NCBI GenBank assembly: GCA_041158225.1
Contig: JBEBBU010000086.1
Span: 1-21,350, forward strand
Length of the DNA stretch: 21,350 nucleotides
Direction of reading: 5' to 3'
DNA from: JBEBBU01 sp041158225
GTDB taxonomy: Bacteria > Pseudomonadota > Gammaproteobacteria > Methylococcales > Methylococcaceae
Of the stretch, positions 1 through 6,768 are shown one piece after another. Below the pieces are notes generated by a model. It saw nothing but the letters and a program-made list of their open reading frames with translations. It was not told the origin of the DNA and did no database searches. The position numbers and the translations under genes are program-made. Positions within the stretch are counted from its first letter, which is position 1. Every line of letters begins with the position of its first letter.

Positions 1-149
1 ATATCCAGTATGGCAATGTGTGCCTGGCCACTGAGTGGCCAGAACTCCTCAATACTGCCCGCCTGCAGCACCTCGTGACCGCTGGCTTCAAGATAGTAGG
101 CAACCTCTTCCCTGAGAAATACCTCATCCTCAAGCAACAGGATTCTCAT
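1..149 (-). CDS. Response regulator, N-terminal receiver domain (partial, runs off window)
   Basis: Translation from the ATG at 149 gives 49 residues before the window edge, beginning MRILLLEDEVFLREEV. This is the start of a CheY-like receiver domain: a hydrophobic first strand followed by the acidic pair E7-D8, and a second hydrophobic strand ending in AILD, whose Asp49 is in the place of the phosphoacceptor. The output domain lies outside the window, so the regulator class (OmpR-like or other) is unknown. The start codon lies 2 bp after the pyrC stop on the same strand, with an AGGA about 10 nt upstream inside the pyrC end, so co-transcription and translational coupling with pyrC are likely. 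A partner histidine kinase would be expected beyond the left edge. The receiver identity is clear; its signal is not. Confidence 0.85.
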   Translation of the reverse strand, partial: MRILLLEDEVFLREEVAYYLEASGHEVLQAGSIEEFWPLSGQAHIAILD

Positions 150-151
150 GC

Positions 152-1207
152 TCAGGCATCCTGATCAGGCGGGGCATCCATGATCGACCATGCCAGTGTC
201 TCGCCTGCATTGAGCGGGATCAGGCTATCGGCGCCGTAAGGGTAAGCATCAGGCACCGTCTGGGGGTTCTGCGTCAGGGTAAGGCTTGCTGTGTTTCTTG
301 GCAGCCGGTAAAAATCGGCACCATGGTGGCTGGCAAAGCCTTCCAGTCGATCCAGTGCGTTGACGGATTCGAATGCTGTTGCGTAGAGCGCCATGGCATG
401 CGGTGCCGTGAAGCATCCAGCGCAACCGCAGGCTGCCTCTTTGGTGTGGCGTGCGTGGGGAGCGCTGTCCGTGCCCAGGAAAAATCGCGGATTACCTGAC
501 GTTGCGGCTGCCAGCAGAGCCTGTCTGTGATCTTCGCGCTTGAGGATGGGCAGACAGTAATAATGAGGGCGTATGCCGCCTGCAAGCATATGGTTACGGT
601 TGTAGAGCAGGTGATGGGGGGTCAGGGTGCCGGCAATACCATCGTGTGCTGACTGGACAAAGGCAATGCCTTCACGGGTGGTAATGTGTTCCAGCACGAT
701 GCGCAGGCCCGGAAAGCGCAGCGATATGGGCGCCAGAAACTCGTCGATAAACCGTGCTTCGCGATCAAAGATATCAACTTCCGTGCTGGTGACCTCTCCA
801 TGGACCAGTAGCGGCAGATCCAGCTTTTCCATGGTTTCCAGCAGCGTGTTGATGCCCCTGATATCGCGTATACCCGCATCAGAGTGGGTGGTGGCGCCTG
901 CCGGATAAAGCTTGCAGGCCAGAATGTCAGGGTGGGCCGCGGCTTCGACCAGCGTTTCCTTGGTTGTGGCGTCTGTCAGGTAAAGCGTCATCAGCGGCTG
1001 GAACTGAGGGCTGTCCGGCAGGGCATCAAGGATGCGTTGCCGGTAATCCAGCGCATCGCTGATGCGTGTGACAGGCGGCCTGAGGTTGGGCATGACCAGG
1101 GCGCGTGCGAAATGTCTGGCGGTATGGGGGGCAACGGCCGCCAGCGCCCCGTCATCGCGCAGGTGAACATGCCAGTCGTCTGGTCGGGTGATCGTCAGTG
1201 TTTTCAT
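152..1207 (-). CDS. pyrC: Dihydroorotase, class II (PyrC)
   Basis: Cyclises N-carbamoyl-aspartate to dihydroorotate, the third step of de novo pyrimidine synthesis, in the cytoplasm. The 351 residues match the usual length of the single-domain E. coli-type enzyme (about 348). Visible zinc-site residues are H13 and H15 in DDWHVHLRDDG, the carboxylated lysine K99 in LACKLYPAGATTHSD, H136 in LLVHGE, H174 in LEHITT, and the catalytic D247 in FFLGTDSAPH. The substrate loop TLTPHHLLYNRNHML and the GGIRPHYYCLPILK segment are intact. The ATG at 1207 is the only sensible start, because the family core begins only a few residues later; no good Shine-Dalgarno is visible. It is divergent from the FmdB-type gene and is followed after 2 bp by a response regulator. 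No sign of disruption. Confidence 0.97.
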   Translation of the reverse strand: MKTLTITRPDDWHVHLRDDGALAAVAPHTARHFARALVMPNLRPPVTRISDALDYRQRILDALPDSPQFQPLMTLYLTDATTKETLVEAAAHPDILACKLYPAGATTHSDAGIRDIRGINTLLETMEKLDLPLLVHGEVTSTEVDIFDREARFIDEFLAPISLRFPGLRIVLEHITTREGIAFVQSAHDGIAGTLTPHHLLYNRNHMLAGGIRPHYYCLPILKREDHRQALLAAATSGNPRFFLGTDSAPHARHTKEAACGCAGCFTAPHAMALYATAFESVNALDRLEGFASHHGADFYRLPRNTASLTLTQNPQTVPDAYPYGADSLIPLNAGETLAWSIMDAPPDQDA

Positions 1208-1240
1208 GGTGGTCTAGTGCCGAAGCTGCTGTAAAAAGGG

Positions 1241-1247
1241 CATAATA
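1241..1247. promoter_or_regulatory. Possible overlapping divergent -10 elements for pyrC and the fmdB-type/aspS genes
   Basis: The 70-bp gap between the divergent pyrC and fmdB-type genes contains CATAAT (1241-1246, plus strand) and, on the other strand, TATTAT (1247 to 1242). Each is a fair -10 hexamer with a predicted start about 25-30 nt before its ATG. Neither has a convincing -35 at 16-18 bp, so this is only a candidate. Confidence 0.3.
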
Positions 1248-1277
1248 GAGGGCTAGATAGCGAACAGGAGGTTTACC

Positions 1278-1559
1278 ATGCCCATTTATGCCTACCAATG
1301 CAAGTCCTGTGGTCATGACCTCGAGGTGATTCAGAAAATTTCTGATGAACCTTTAAAGGAATGTCCCGAATGCCATAAGCCAGAACTGGTCAAACAGGTG
1401 ACCGCGGCCGCATTCCGGCTGAAAGGTGGTGGATGGTATGAAACTGACTTCAAGTCTGGTAGCGACAAGAAAAAAAATCTGGCCAGTGATGCAGCGACTG
1501 CGTCAGCCAGCAGTGCGCCATCGGCAACCGCAAGCACTCCGTCATCCTCGTCGACCTGA
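1278..1559 (+). CDS. FmdB-family zinc ribbon protein
   Basis: A 93-residue protein whose N-terminal half is an FmdB-type (CxxC_CxxC_SSSS) zinc ribbon. It opens MPIYAYQC, with cysteine pairs C8/C11 and C29/C32 placed to bind one zinc ion. The C-terminal part from about residue 65 is low-complexity, rich in Ser, Ala and Thr, and probably disordered, as in many relatives. A strong Shine-Dalgarno AGGAGGT (1266-1272) stands 5 nt before the ATG, which settles the start. The gene ends 53 bp before the aspS start, and this pairing is common in gammaproteobacteria, so the two are probably one transcript. The family was named from a putative regulator of methylotroph formamidase, but its cellular role is not established; a function in regulation or translation is only a guess from context. 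Confidence 0.9.
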   Translation: MPIYAYQCKSCGHDLEVIQKISDEPLKECPECHKPELVKQVTAAAFRLKGGGWYETDFKSGSDKKKNLASDAATASASSAPSATASTPSSSST

Positions 1560-1612
1560 TTTTCAACCATTCAGATCAAGCCAAAGCAAAGCCCATGACC
1601 TTACAACTTTCC

Positions 1613-3397
1613 ATGCGTAGCCACTATTGTGGCGTTCTCAACAGTACCCATCTCGATCAGCGTGTCAGTCTGTGTGGCTGGGTGCATCGTCGTCGCGACC
1701 ATGGCGGTGTGATCTTTATCGATCTGCGCGATCGTGAGGGGCTGGTACAGGTGGTTTTCGATCCTGACTATGCCGAGGCATTTGCTCTGGCTGAATCCGT
1801 GCGTAGCGAATATGTCCTGCGGATCAGCGGCAAGGTGCGTGCCCGGCCGGCTGGTACTGGCAATGCCGCCATGGGTACTGGCGAGATTGAGGTGCTGGTG
1901 ACAGAACTGGACATTCTCAACCGTGCGGATACGCCTCCATTCCCTCTGGAAAGCGAGATTGAGGTTAACGAAGAAACCAGACTGCGCTACCGTTACATCG
2001 ACCTGCGTCGCCCGGTGATGCAGGAGCGGATGCGCCTGCGCCGTGATGTCGTGCGCTATCTGCGCCAGTATCTGGATGACCAGGGCTTTTTTGAGCTTGA
2101 GACGCCCATGCTGACCAAGGCAACGCCTGAGGGCGCGCGTGATTATCTGGTGCCCAGCCGCACCCATCCGCATGCATTTTTTGCCCTGCCGCAGTCGCCC
2201 CAGCTCTACAAGCAGCTGCTCATGGTGTCAGGCTTCGACCGCTATTATCAGGTGGTACGCTGTTTTCGTGACGAGGATCTGCGTGCGGACAGGCAGCCCG
2301 AGTTTACCCAGCTGGATATTGAAACTTCCTTCATGAACGAACATGAAATCATGGAAGTCATGGAGGGCATGATCCGGACGCTGTTTGCCAAGGTGCTGGG
2401 CCAGGTGCTGCCTGATCCGTTTCCGCGCATGACCTATGCCGAAGCCATGCGTCGTTATGCGTCTGACAAGCCGGATCTGCGCATTCCGCTGGAACTGGTG
2501 GATGTCGCCGACCTTATGGCCGGTGTTGATTTCAAGGTGTTTTCCGGGCCAGCCGCTGATCCACAGGGCCGTGTTGCTGCCCTGCGTGTGCCCGGTGGCT
2601 GTGAACTGTCACGCAAGGATATTGATGACCTGACACGTTTTGTCGGCATCTATGGCGCCAGGGGGCTGGCCTACATCAAGGTGAATGCGCTGGGTGAGGA
2701 GGGCGGTCTGCAGTCACCCATTCTCAAGTTCCTGCCGGAAGCCACGATTCAGGGCATCCTTGAGCGTACCGGCGCTGTCACTGGCGACCTGATTTTCTTT
2801 GGAGCTGACAAGGCCCGCATCGTCAACGAGTCCATGGGGGCGTTGCGCATCAAGGTGGGCCAGATGATGAATCTGGTTGGAGAGCAGTGGGCGCCTTTGT
2901 GGGTGACTGATTTCCCCATGTTTGAGTGGGACGAGAAATCCAGCCGCTGGGTTGCCCTGCATCACCCCTTCACCGCGCCTAACTGTGATGAAGCCACCCT
3001 GCAGCAGCATCCTGGTGAAGCGCTGTCCCGTGCCTATGACATGGTACTGAATGGTACTGAAGTGGGGGGAGGATCGGTGCGTATTCACCGTACCGAACTG
3101 CAGCAGGTCGTCTTTGGGCTGCTTGGCATTGATGATGAGGAAGCCCGCAGCAAGTTTGGCTTCCTGCTGGATGCGCTGCGCTACGGTGCGCCTCCCCACG
3201 GTGGTCTGGCGTTCGGCCTTGACAGGCTGATCATGCTCATGACGGGCGCCACATCCATCCGTGATGTCATGGCCTTCCCCAAGACCCAGTCAGCCTGGTG
3301 TCCTCTGATTGATGCCCCCGCCGAGGTCGCTGACGCCCAGCTGCGTGAACTCGGTATCAGCCTGCGTAAGGCGCCTGCGGCGCCGTCAGCAGGCTGA
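1613..3397 (+). CDS. aspS: Aspartyl-tRNA synthetase, bacterial type, probably non-discriminating
   Basis: Class II aminoacyl-tRNA synthetase that charges tRNA-Asp. In order: an N-terminal OB-fold anticodon-binding domain (about 1-110), the class II catalytic core, and a bacterial GAD insertion between about 290 and 420. Motif 2 is seen as RCFRDEDLRADRQPEFTQLD and motif 3 as GGLAFGLDRLIML. From the ATG at 1613 (MRSHYCGVLN) the protein has 594 residues, and this start matches the family N-terminus. An in-frame ATG at 1595 would add six residues. Neither start has a clear Shine-Dalgarno. The OB-fold has RRRDHGG with His30, where discriminating enzymes such as that of E. coli have Leu; this His is typical of non-discriminating AspRS that also charge tRNA-Asn. 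It follows the FmdB-type gene; a yebC-ruvC continuation, common elsewhere, is absent here. Confidence 0.97.
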   Translation: MRSHYCGVLNSTHLDQRVSLCGWVHRRRDHGGVIFIDLRDREGLVQVVFDPDYAEAFALAESVRSEYVLRISGKVRARPAGTGNAAMGTGEIEVLVTELDILNRADTPPFPLESEIEVNEETRLRYRYIDLRRPVMQERMRLRRDVVRYLRQYLDDQGFFELETPMLTKATPEGARDYLVPSRTHPHAFFALPQSPQLYKQLLMVSGFDRYYQVVRCFRDEDLRADRQPEFTQLDIETSFMNEHEIMEVMEGMIRTLFAKVLGQVLPDPFPRMTYAEAMRRYASDKPDLRIPLELVDVADLMAGVDFKVFSGPAADPQGRVAALRVPGGCELSRKDIDDLTRFVGIYGARGLAYIKVNALGEEGGLQSPILKFLPEATIQGILERTGAVTGDLIFFGADKARIVNESMGALRIKVGQMMNLVGEQWAPLWVTDFPMFEWDEKSSRWVALHHPFTAPNCDEATLQQHPGEALSRAYDMVLNGTEVGGGSVRIHRTELQQVVFGLLGIDDEEARSKFGFLLDALRYGAPPHGGLAFGLDRLIMLMTGATSIRDVMAFPKTQSAWCPLIDAPAEVADAQLRELGISLRKAPAAPSAG

Positions 3398-3413
3398 AGC
3401 TCGGTCAGAGCTT
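3397..3413. terminator. Weak candidate terminator between convergent aspS and amt
   Basis: The convergent ends of aspS and amt are separated by only 15 bp. A 6-bp inverted repeat, AAGCTC (3397-3402) and GAGCTT (3408-3413) with a 5-nt loop, fills the space. The stem is short and the following T run is only three bases, so strength as an intrinsic terminator is doubtful. A second pair, CCAGCC (3416-3421) and GGCTGG (3436-3441), lies just inside the amt end. Confidence 0.25.
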
Positions 3414-4609
3414 TACCAGCCGGCTTCTTTTTCCGGGCTGGCAGTAATGCGGTGCAGGCTCAGGTCTGCACCGTCAAACTCTTCCTCGGGATCAAGACGG
3501 ATGCCAATGGCAAGCTTGAGCATGCCATAGACGCCATAACCGCCTGCGAGGGCGATCACAATACCCATAGCGGTGCCTATAGCTTGCGCGCCAAGGCTGA
3601 CGCCGCCCAGTCCCCCCAGTGCTTCCATGCCGAAAATGCCGGCGGCAATGCCCCCCCAGGCGCCGCATAGCCCGTGCAGGGGCCATACACCCAGTACATC
3701 ATCAATACGCCAGCGGTTCTGGGTCAGGGTGAAAAGCATCACAAACATCGCGCCTGCGATCGCTCCCACAATAAGTGCACCGACGGGGTGCATGATGTCC
3801 GATCCTGCACACACTGCGACCAGTCCTGCCAGCGGGCCATTATGGATGAATCCGGGGTCATTGCGCCCAGCTGCCAGTGCCGCCAGCGTGCCGCCGGCCA
3901 TGGCCATCAGGGAGTTGATGGCGACCAGTCCGCTGATGGCATTCAGGGTCTGGGCTGACATGACATTGAAGCCGAACCATCCTACGGTCAGTATCCATGC
4001 GCCCAGTGCCAGAAATGGAATACTGGAAGGAGGATGCGCCGAAATCATCCCGTCCTTACGATAGCGCCCATGTCGTGCACCCAGTAGCAGGACTGCCGGC
4101 AGTGCTATCCAGCCTCCAAGGGCGTGCACCACGACTGAGCCTGCAAAGTCATGAAACTTGTATCCGAAGTGGTGTTCCAGCCAGGGCTGGAATCCAAGAT
4201 TGTCATTCCATATCATGCCTTCGAAACAAGGATAAATCAGCGCTACAATGATGCTGGTGGCGAGAAGTTGTGGCAGGAAGCGCGCTCGCTCGGCGATGCC
4301 GCCAGAAATGATGGCAGGAATGGCCGCGGCAAAAGTCAGCAGAAAAAAGAACCTCACCAGCGCATAACCACCGTCCAGCGTCAGTGAGTGGATATCTCCC
4401 AGAAAACTCACGCCATAGGCCAGCCAGTGGCCCACCAGAAAATAGGCAATGGTCGATACTGCAAAGTCACTCAGTATCTTGACGAGGGCATTGACCTGAT
4501 TCTTGCGGCGTACCGTGCCCAGCTCAAGAAAGGCAAATCCTGCGTGCATGGCCAATACCATGATCGCCCCAAGTAAAAGAAAAAGGATGTCTGCACTGGA
4601 ATGGTTCAT
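3413..4609 (-). CDS. amt: Amt-family ammonium transporter
   Basis: Integral inner-membrane protein of the Amt/Mep/Rh family, conducting ammonium or ammonia into the cell. From the ATG at 4609 it has 398 residues with about eleven hydrophobic segments. Family marks: D154 in KFHDFAGSVVVH, the pore histidine pair H162 and H312 (the latter in LGVWPLHGLCGAWGG), GGIAERARF near 103-111, and a C-terminal tail with LDPEEEFDGADLSLH like the regulatory tail that meets PII proteins. A longer frame begins at 4648 but has no ribosome site, while 4609 has GGA at about 8 nt and begins just before the first membrane helix; 4648 would also lie upstream of the predicted sigma-54 transcript start. No glnK/glnB gene is adjacent. 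The upstream region carries a sigma-54 promoter and an NtrC-like site, which fits induction under nitrogen limitation. Confidence 0.93.
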   Translation of the reverse strand: MNHSSADILFLLLGAIMVLAMHAGFAFLELGTVRRKNQVNALVKILSDFAVSTIAYFLVGHWLAYGVSFLGDIHSLTLDGGYALVRFFFLLTFAAAIPAIISGGIAERARFLPQLLATSIIVALIYPCFEGMIWNDNLGFQPWLEHHFGYKFHDFAGSVVVHALGGWIALPAVLLLGARHGRYRKDGMISAHPPSSIPFLALGAWILTVGWFGFNVMSAQTLNAISGLVAINSLMAMAGGTLAALAAGRNDPGFIHNGPLAGLVAVCAGSDIMHPVGALIVGAIAGAMFVMLFTLTQNRWRIDDVLGVWPLHGLCGAWGGIAAGIFGMEALGGLGGVSLGAQAIGTAMGIVIALAGGYGVYGMLKLAIGIRLDPEEEFDGADLSLHRITASPEKEAGW

Positions 4610-4640
4610 CTTGGTTCCGTTAACCTGTATAAAATGGATA

Positions 4641-4660
4641 TTTTGCATGGGAATGCAAAA
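4641..4660. repeat. Perfect 8-bp inverted repeat overlapping the amt -12 element
   Basis: TTTTGCAT (4641-4648) and ATGCAAAA (4653-4660) form a perfect inverted repeat with a 4-base spacer GGGA. One arm contains the -12 element of the sigma-54 promoter and the other lies around the predicted transcript start. It may be an operator, or may be a by-product of the -12 sequence; no regulator can be assigned. Confidence 0.4.
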
Positions 4661-4669
4661 ATGAAGCCA
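4653..4669 (-). promoter_or_regulatory. Sigma-54 (RpoN) -24/-12 promoter for amt
   Basis: On the minus strand the 17 bases read TGGCTTCATTTTTGCAT. The invariant GG (4668-4667) and GC (4656-4655) are separated by exactly 10 nt, as in the consensus TGGCAC-N5-TTGCA, with TGGC and TTTTGCAT matching around them. A transcript start near 4643 would give a leader of about 34 nt to the ATG at 4609. Promoters of this type drive amt/glnK genes in many proteobacteria. Confidence 0.7.
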
Positions 4670-4698
4670 TAGATTTCAGCGCAGCTTGCGGACAATTT

Positions 4699-4715
4699 TG
4701 CGCTACCGTGGTGCG
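4699..4715. promoter_or_regulatory. NtrC-like activator site upstream of amt
   Basis: The 17-mer TGCGCTACCGTGGTGCG closely resembles NtrC sites such as those before E. coli glnA, of the form TGCACY-N5-GGTGCA. TGC, C, T, TGGTGC and their spacing agree; the main change is G for A at positions 4 and 17. It is centred about 64 bp upstream of the predicted amt start, just past the stop codon of the TolC-like gene. That is closer than many NtrC enhancers but workable. Only one good site is visible; a poorer palindrome, CGCA-GCT-TGCG, lies at 4680-4690. Confidence 0.55.
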
Positions 4716-4716
4716 C

Positions 4717-5415
4717 TCATTCCGGCGTTTCTGGCAGGGCAGCCAGATTGCCCTGCAGATAATCCAGCAGGATTTTCCATTGGGTACCGGCATGACGGCT
4801 GTATTTATGTTGCCATGCGCTGAGTATGACGCTCTGCTGCGCCAGCTGTGTGCGTTGCTGGTACAGGTTATTCCGCATGACCGGCAAAGGATCGAGTGGG
4901 CTCAGTCCGGCTTCAATGCGCTGGATACCCAGACGGATGTCACTTTCCAGTGTCTTGATCTGTGACTGCCTGACATGGAGATTTTCCTCCAGCCTGTGCA
5001 GTTCCATCAGATCCTGCAGCACCTGTTCCATCACCCGCATTTCAGCCTCTGCCTGCTGGAGTCGTTGCTGGTTCAAGGCCAGACCGCGCTCGGGCGATCC
5101 CATGGGCAGGCTCAGGATAATGCCACCGTAGGCTGTTGGTCCCTGCATGGGCAGTGTGGCCAGAGATGTTGTGTCGTTGTTACCTATGAGAGGAACAGCG
5201 CCCATGCCAAGGCGGGCGGTGAGATGGGTATGATTGGCCAGCGTCTGCCAGGCGTCTGGCTCGTGCAGACTTTCCAGTACGGTCTGTTGGGCGTTGAGTA
5301 CCGGATGGTGCTGCTGGATGAACGCCAGTGCGGTGGCATCCTCCCAGGCTTGACAGATGCCGGAGAGGAATCCCAGCAGAACAGGCAGAAGTGATACCAA
5401 TGTATTCAGTGACAT
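4717..5415 (-). CDS. Exported half-size TolC-like (outer membrane efflux protein-like) protein
   Basis: From the ATG at 5415 the protein has 232 residues and opens with a Sec-type signal peptide (MSLNTLVSLLPVLLGFLSGI, probable cut after ICQA). This start has GAGG 6 nt upstream; the open frame continues to 5511 but without such support. After the signal, ALAFIQQHHPVLNAQQ resembles the first helix of the OEP/TolC repeat. Then comes a strand-like part (GGIILSLPMGSPERGLALNQ) and a long heptad-rich coiled region (about residues 115-205) with the typical turn RIEAGLSPLDPLPVMRNNLY. Normal TolC-family proteins have two such repeats and over 400 residues; here only one is present, with no visible frameshift. 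The lipobox is not credible. It lies upstream of amt on the same strand. A role in export or envelope assembly is inferred; the partner pump is not in the window. Confidence 0.65.
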   Translation of the reverse strand: MSLNTLVSLLPVLLGFLSGICQAWEDATALAFIQQHHPVLNAQQTVLESLHEPDAWQTLANHTHLTARLGMGAVPLIGNNDTTSLATLPMQGPTAYGGIILSLPMGSPERGLALNQQRLQQAEAEMRVMEQVLQDLMELHRLEENLHVRQSQIKTLESDIRLGIQRIEAGLSPLDPLPVMRNNLYQQRTQLAQQSVILSAWQHKYSRHAGTQWKILLDYLQGNLAALPETPE

Positions 5416-5468
5416 AGCTTGCCTCATGAATAACATCGCTTGTTCTGTGCATACTGCTACCATGACGG

Positions 5469-5484
5469 ATACCTTCAAAGGTAT
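5469..5484. promoter_or_regulatory. 16-bp palindrome in a divergent gene gap, possible operator
   Basis: ATACCTT-CA-AAGGTAT is a perfect palindrome with 7-bp arms, in the 138-bp gap between the TolC-like gene (minus) and the flavoprotein gene (plus). On the minus strand a TTGACC (5511-5506) and TATACC (5485-5480) pair is separated by 20 bp, and the latter overlaps the palindrome. The regulator is unknown. Confidence 0.35.
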
Positions 5485-5518
5485 AGGCATGACGCGATAC
5501 TGTGAGGTCAATCACGGA

Positions 5519-5524
5519 TATACT
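5519..5524 (+). promoter_or_regulatory. Possible -10 element for the flavoprotein/GH1 genes
   Basis: TATACT matches the -10 consensus at five of six positions and lies 30 bp before the ATG at 5554. No good -35 is present at 16-18 bp, so an activator, perhaps bound at the upstream palindrome centred near -54, would probably be needed. Confidence 0.3.
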
Positions 5525-5553
5525 CTGACTTTTGCCTGTGAGGTACTGGCTTG

Positions 5554-6768
5554 ATGGCAAAACAGGTTACGATCATTGGTGCCGGGCCGGCTGGCCTGAT
5601 GGCCGCAGAATACCTCGCCAGGGGAGGTATGTCCGTGGATATCTGGGATGCCATGCCTTCTGCCGGGCGCAAGCTGCTTATGGCAGGGCGTGGCGGCCTG
5701 AATATCTCGCATCATGAGCCATGGGAAGATTTTGTGGCGCACTATGGCAGATCGGCCGCATGGTTGCGTCCGGCATTGCAGGCCATGGGGCCGGATGAGG
5801 TGGTACGCTGGATGGAGGGACTGGGTATTCCCAGCCTGACGGGAAGCTCCGGGCGCATATTTCCGGCGTGCATGAAAGCGGCCCCATTGCTGCGGGCCTG
5901 GCTGCAGCGGCTTCTGGCCTGTGGGGTGCGCTTTCACTGGCGCCATCGCTGGCTTGGCTGGAATGATGAAGGAGAAAACCGCCTGCTGGGGCCTGAGGGA
6001 GAGATCAGGGTGCGTGCTGACCACACCCTGCTGGCGCTGGGTGGTGGCAGCTGGTCAAGGCTTGGTTCCCGCGGCGACTGGGTCGACTATCTGCAGGCCA
6101 GAGGCGTACAGGTGAACCCGTTGATGCCTGCCAACTGCGGTGTCAATATTGCCTGGAGCCAGCATCTGGTCGAGCATTTTGCCGGAGCACCCATCAAGCA
6201 TGTCAGGCTGGGTATCGAGGATGCCGCAGGGGTTATGCAGCAAAGCCGCGGCGAACTGGTGCTGACCCGGCATGGACTGGAGGGCAGTTGCCTGTACGCA
6301 CTCGTACCTCATGTGCGCGAGTCACTGTCCCGGCAAGGCTATGCCCGTCTGGTCATGGATCTTATGCCGGATCAGGATGTCGGCCTGCTGGAACGCAGGC
6401 TGGCCGATGACTGGGGCAAGGCCAGTACCAGCAACACACTCAAAAAACGTCTGGGGGTGACAGGTGTCAAGGCAGCACTACTGCATGAGGCCTGGTCACC
6501 GCCACGCGGGGCAGCTGCCGCTATCGCAGGCCGGCTGAAATGCCTTCCCGTGGATATCGCCTCGCTGCGTCCGCTGGATGAGGCCATCAGTACTGCCGGT
6601 GGCATTGCCAGAAGCGCTCTGGATGATCATTATCGCCTGCTGGCGTTACCTTCCGTATCCGCTGCCGGCGAAATGCTGGACTGGGAGGCGCCGACAGGGG
6701 GCTATCTGCTGACCGCCTGCCTGGCCACAGGCAGGGCGGCCGCAATGGGTATCATGGAGCATCAGTGA
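5554..6768 (+). CDS. BaiN/HI0933-family (YhiN-like) flavoprotein, predicted oxidoreductase
   Basis: A 404-residue FAD-dependent protein of the HI0933/BaiN family (the TIGR03862-like branch). The N-terminal Rossmann motif GAGPAGL (9-15) binds FAD; the family signature GRKLLMAGRGGLNISH follows at about 38-53, and LLALGGGSWSRLGSRGDW lies near 160. The C-terminal FAD-binding segment TAGGIARSALD ... PSVSAAGEMLDWEAPTGGYLLTACLATGRAA is intact. The ATG at 5554 has GAGGT 9 nt upstream; a TTG at 5551 is a less likely start. The reaction in most members is unknown. BaiN of gut bacteria reduces bile-acid intermediates, but that should not be carried over here. The stop codon overlaps the ATG of the GH1 gene (TGATG), so the two are translationally coupled. 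Confidence 0.88.
   Translation: MAKQVTIIGAGPAGLMAAEYLARGGMSVDIWDAMPSAGRKLLMAGRGGLNISHHEPWEDFVAHYGRSAAWLRPALQAMGPDEVVRWMEGLGIPSLTGSSGRIFPACMKAAPLLRAWLQRLLACGVRFHWRHRWLGWNDEGENRLLGPEGEIRVRADHTLLALGGGSWSRLGSRGDWVDYLQARGVQVNPLMPANCGVNIAWSQHLVEHFAGAPIKHVRLGIEDAAGVMQQSRGELVLTRHGLEGSCLYALVPHVRESLSRQGYARLVMDLMPDQDVGLLERRLADDWGKASTSNTLKKRLGVTGVKAALLHEAWSPPRGAAAAIAGRLKCLPVDIASLRPLDEAISTAGGIARSALDDHYRLLALPSVSAAGEMLDWEAPTGGYLLTACLATGRAAAMGIMEHQ

Noticed and set aside
5416..5511. N-terminal extension of 32 residues for the TolC-like protein
   Set aside because: It would bury the signal peptide, crosses the palindrome and has no ribosome site, while ATG 5415 has GAGG 6 nt upstream.
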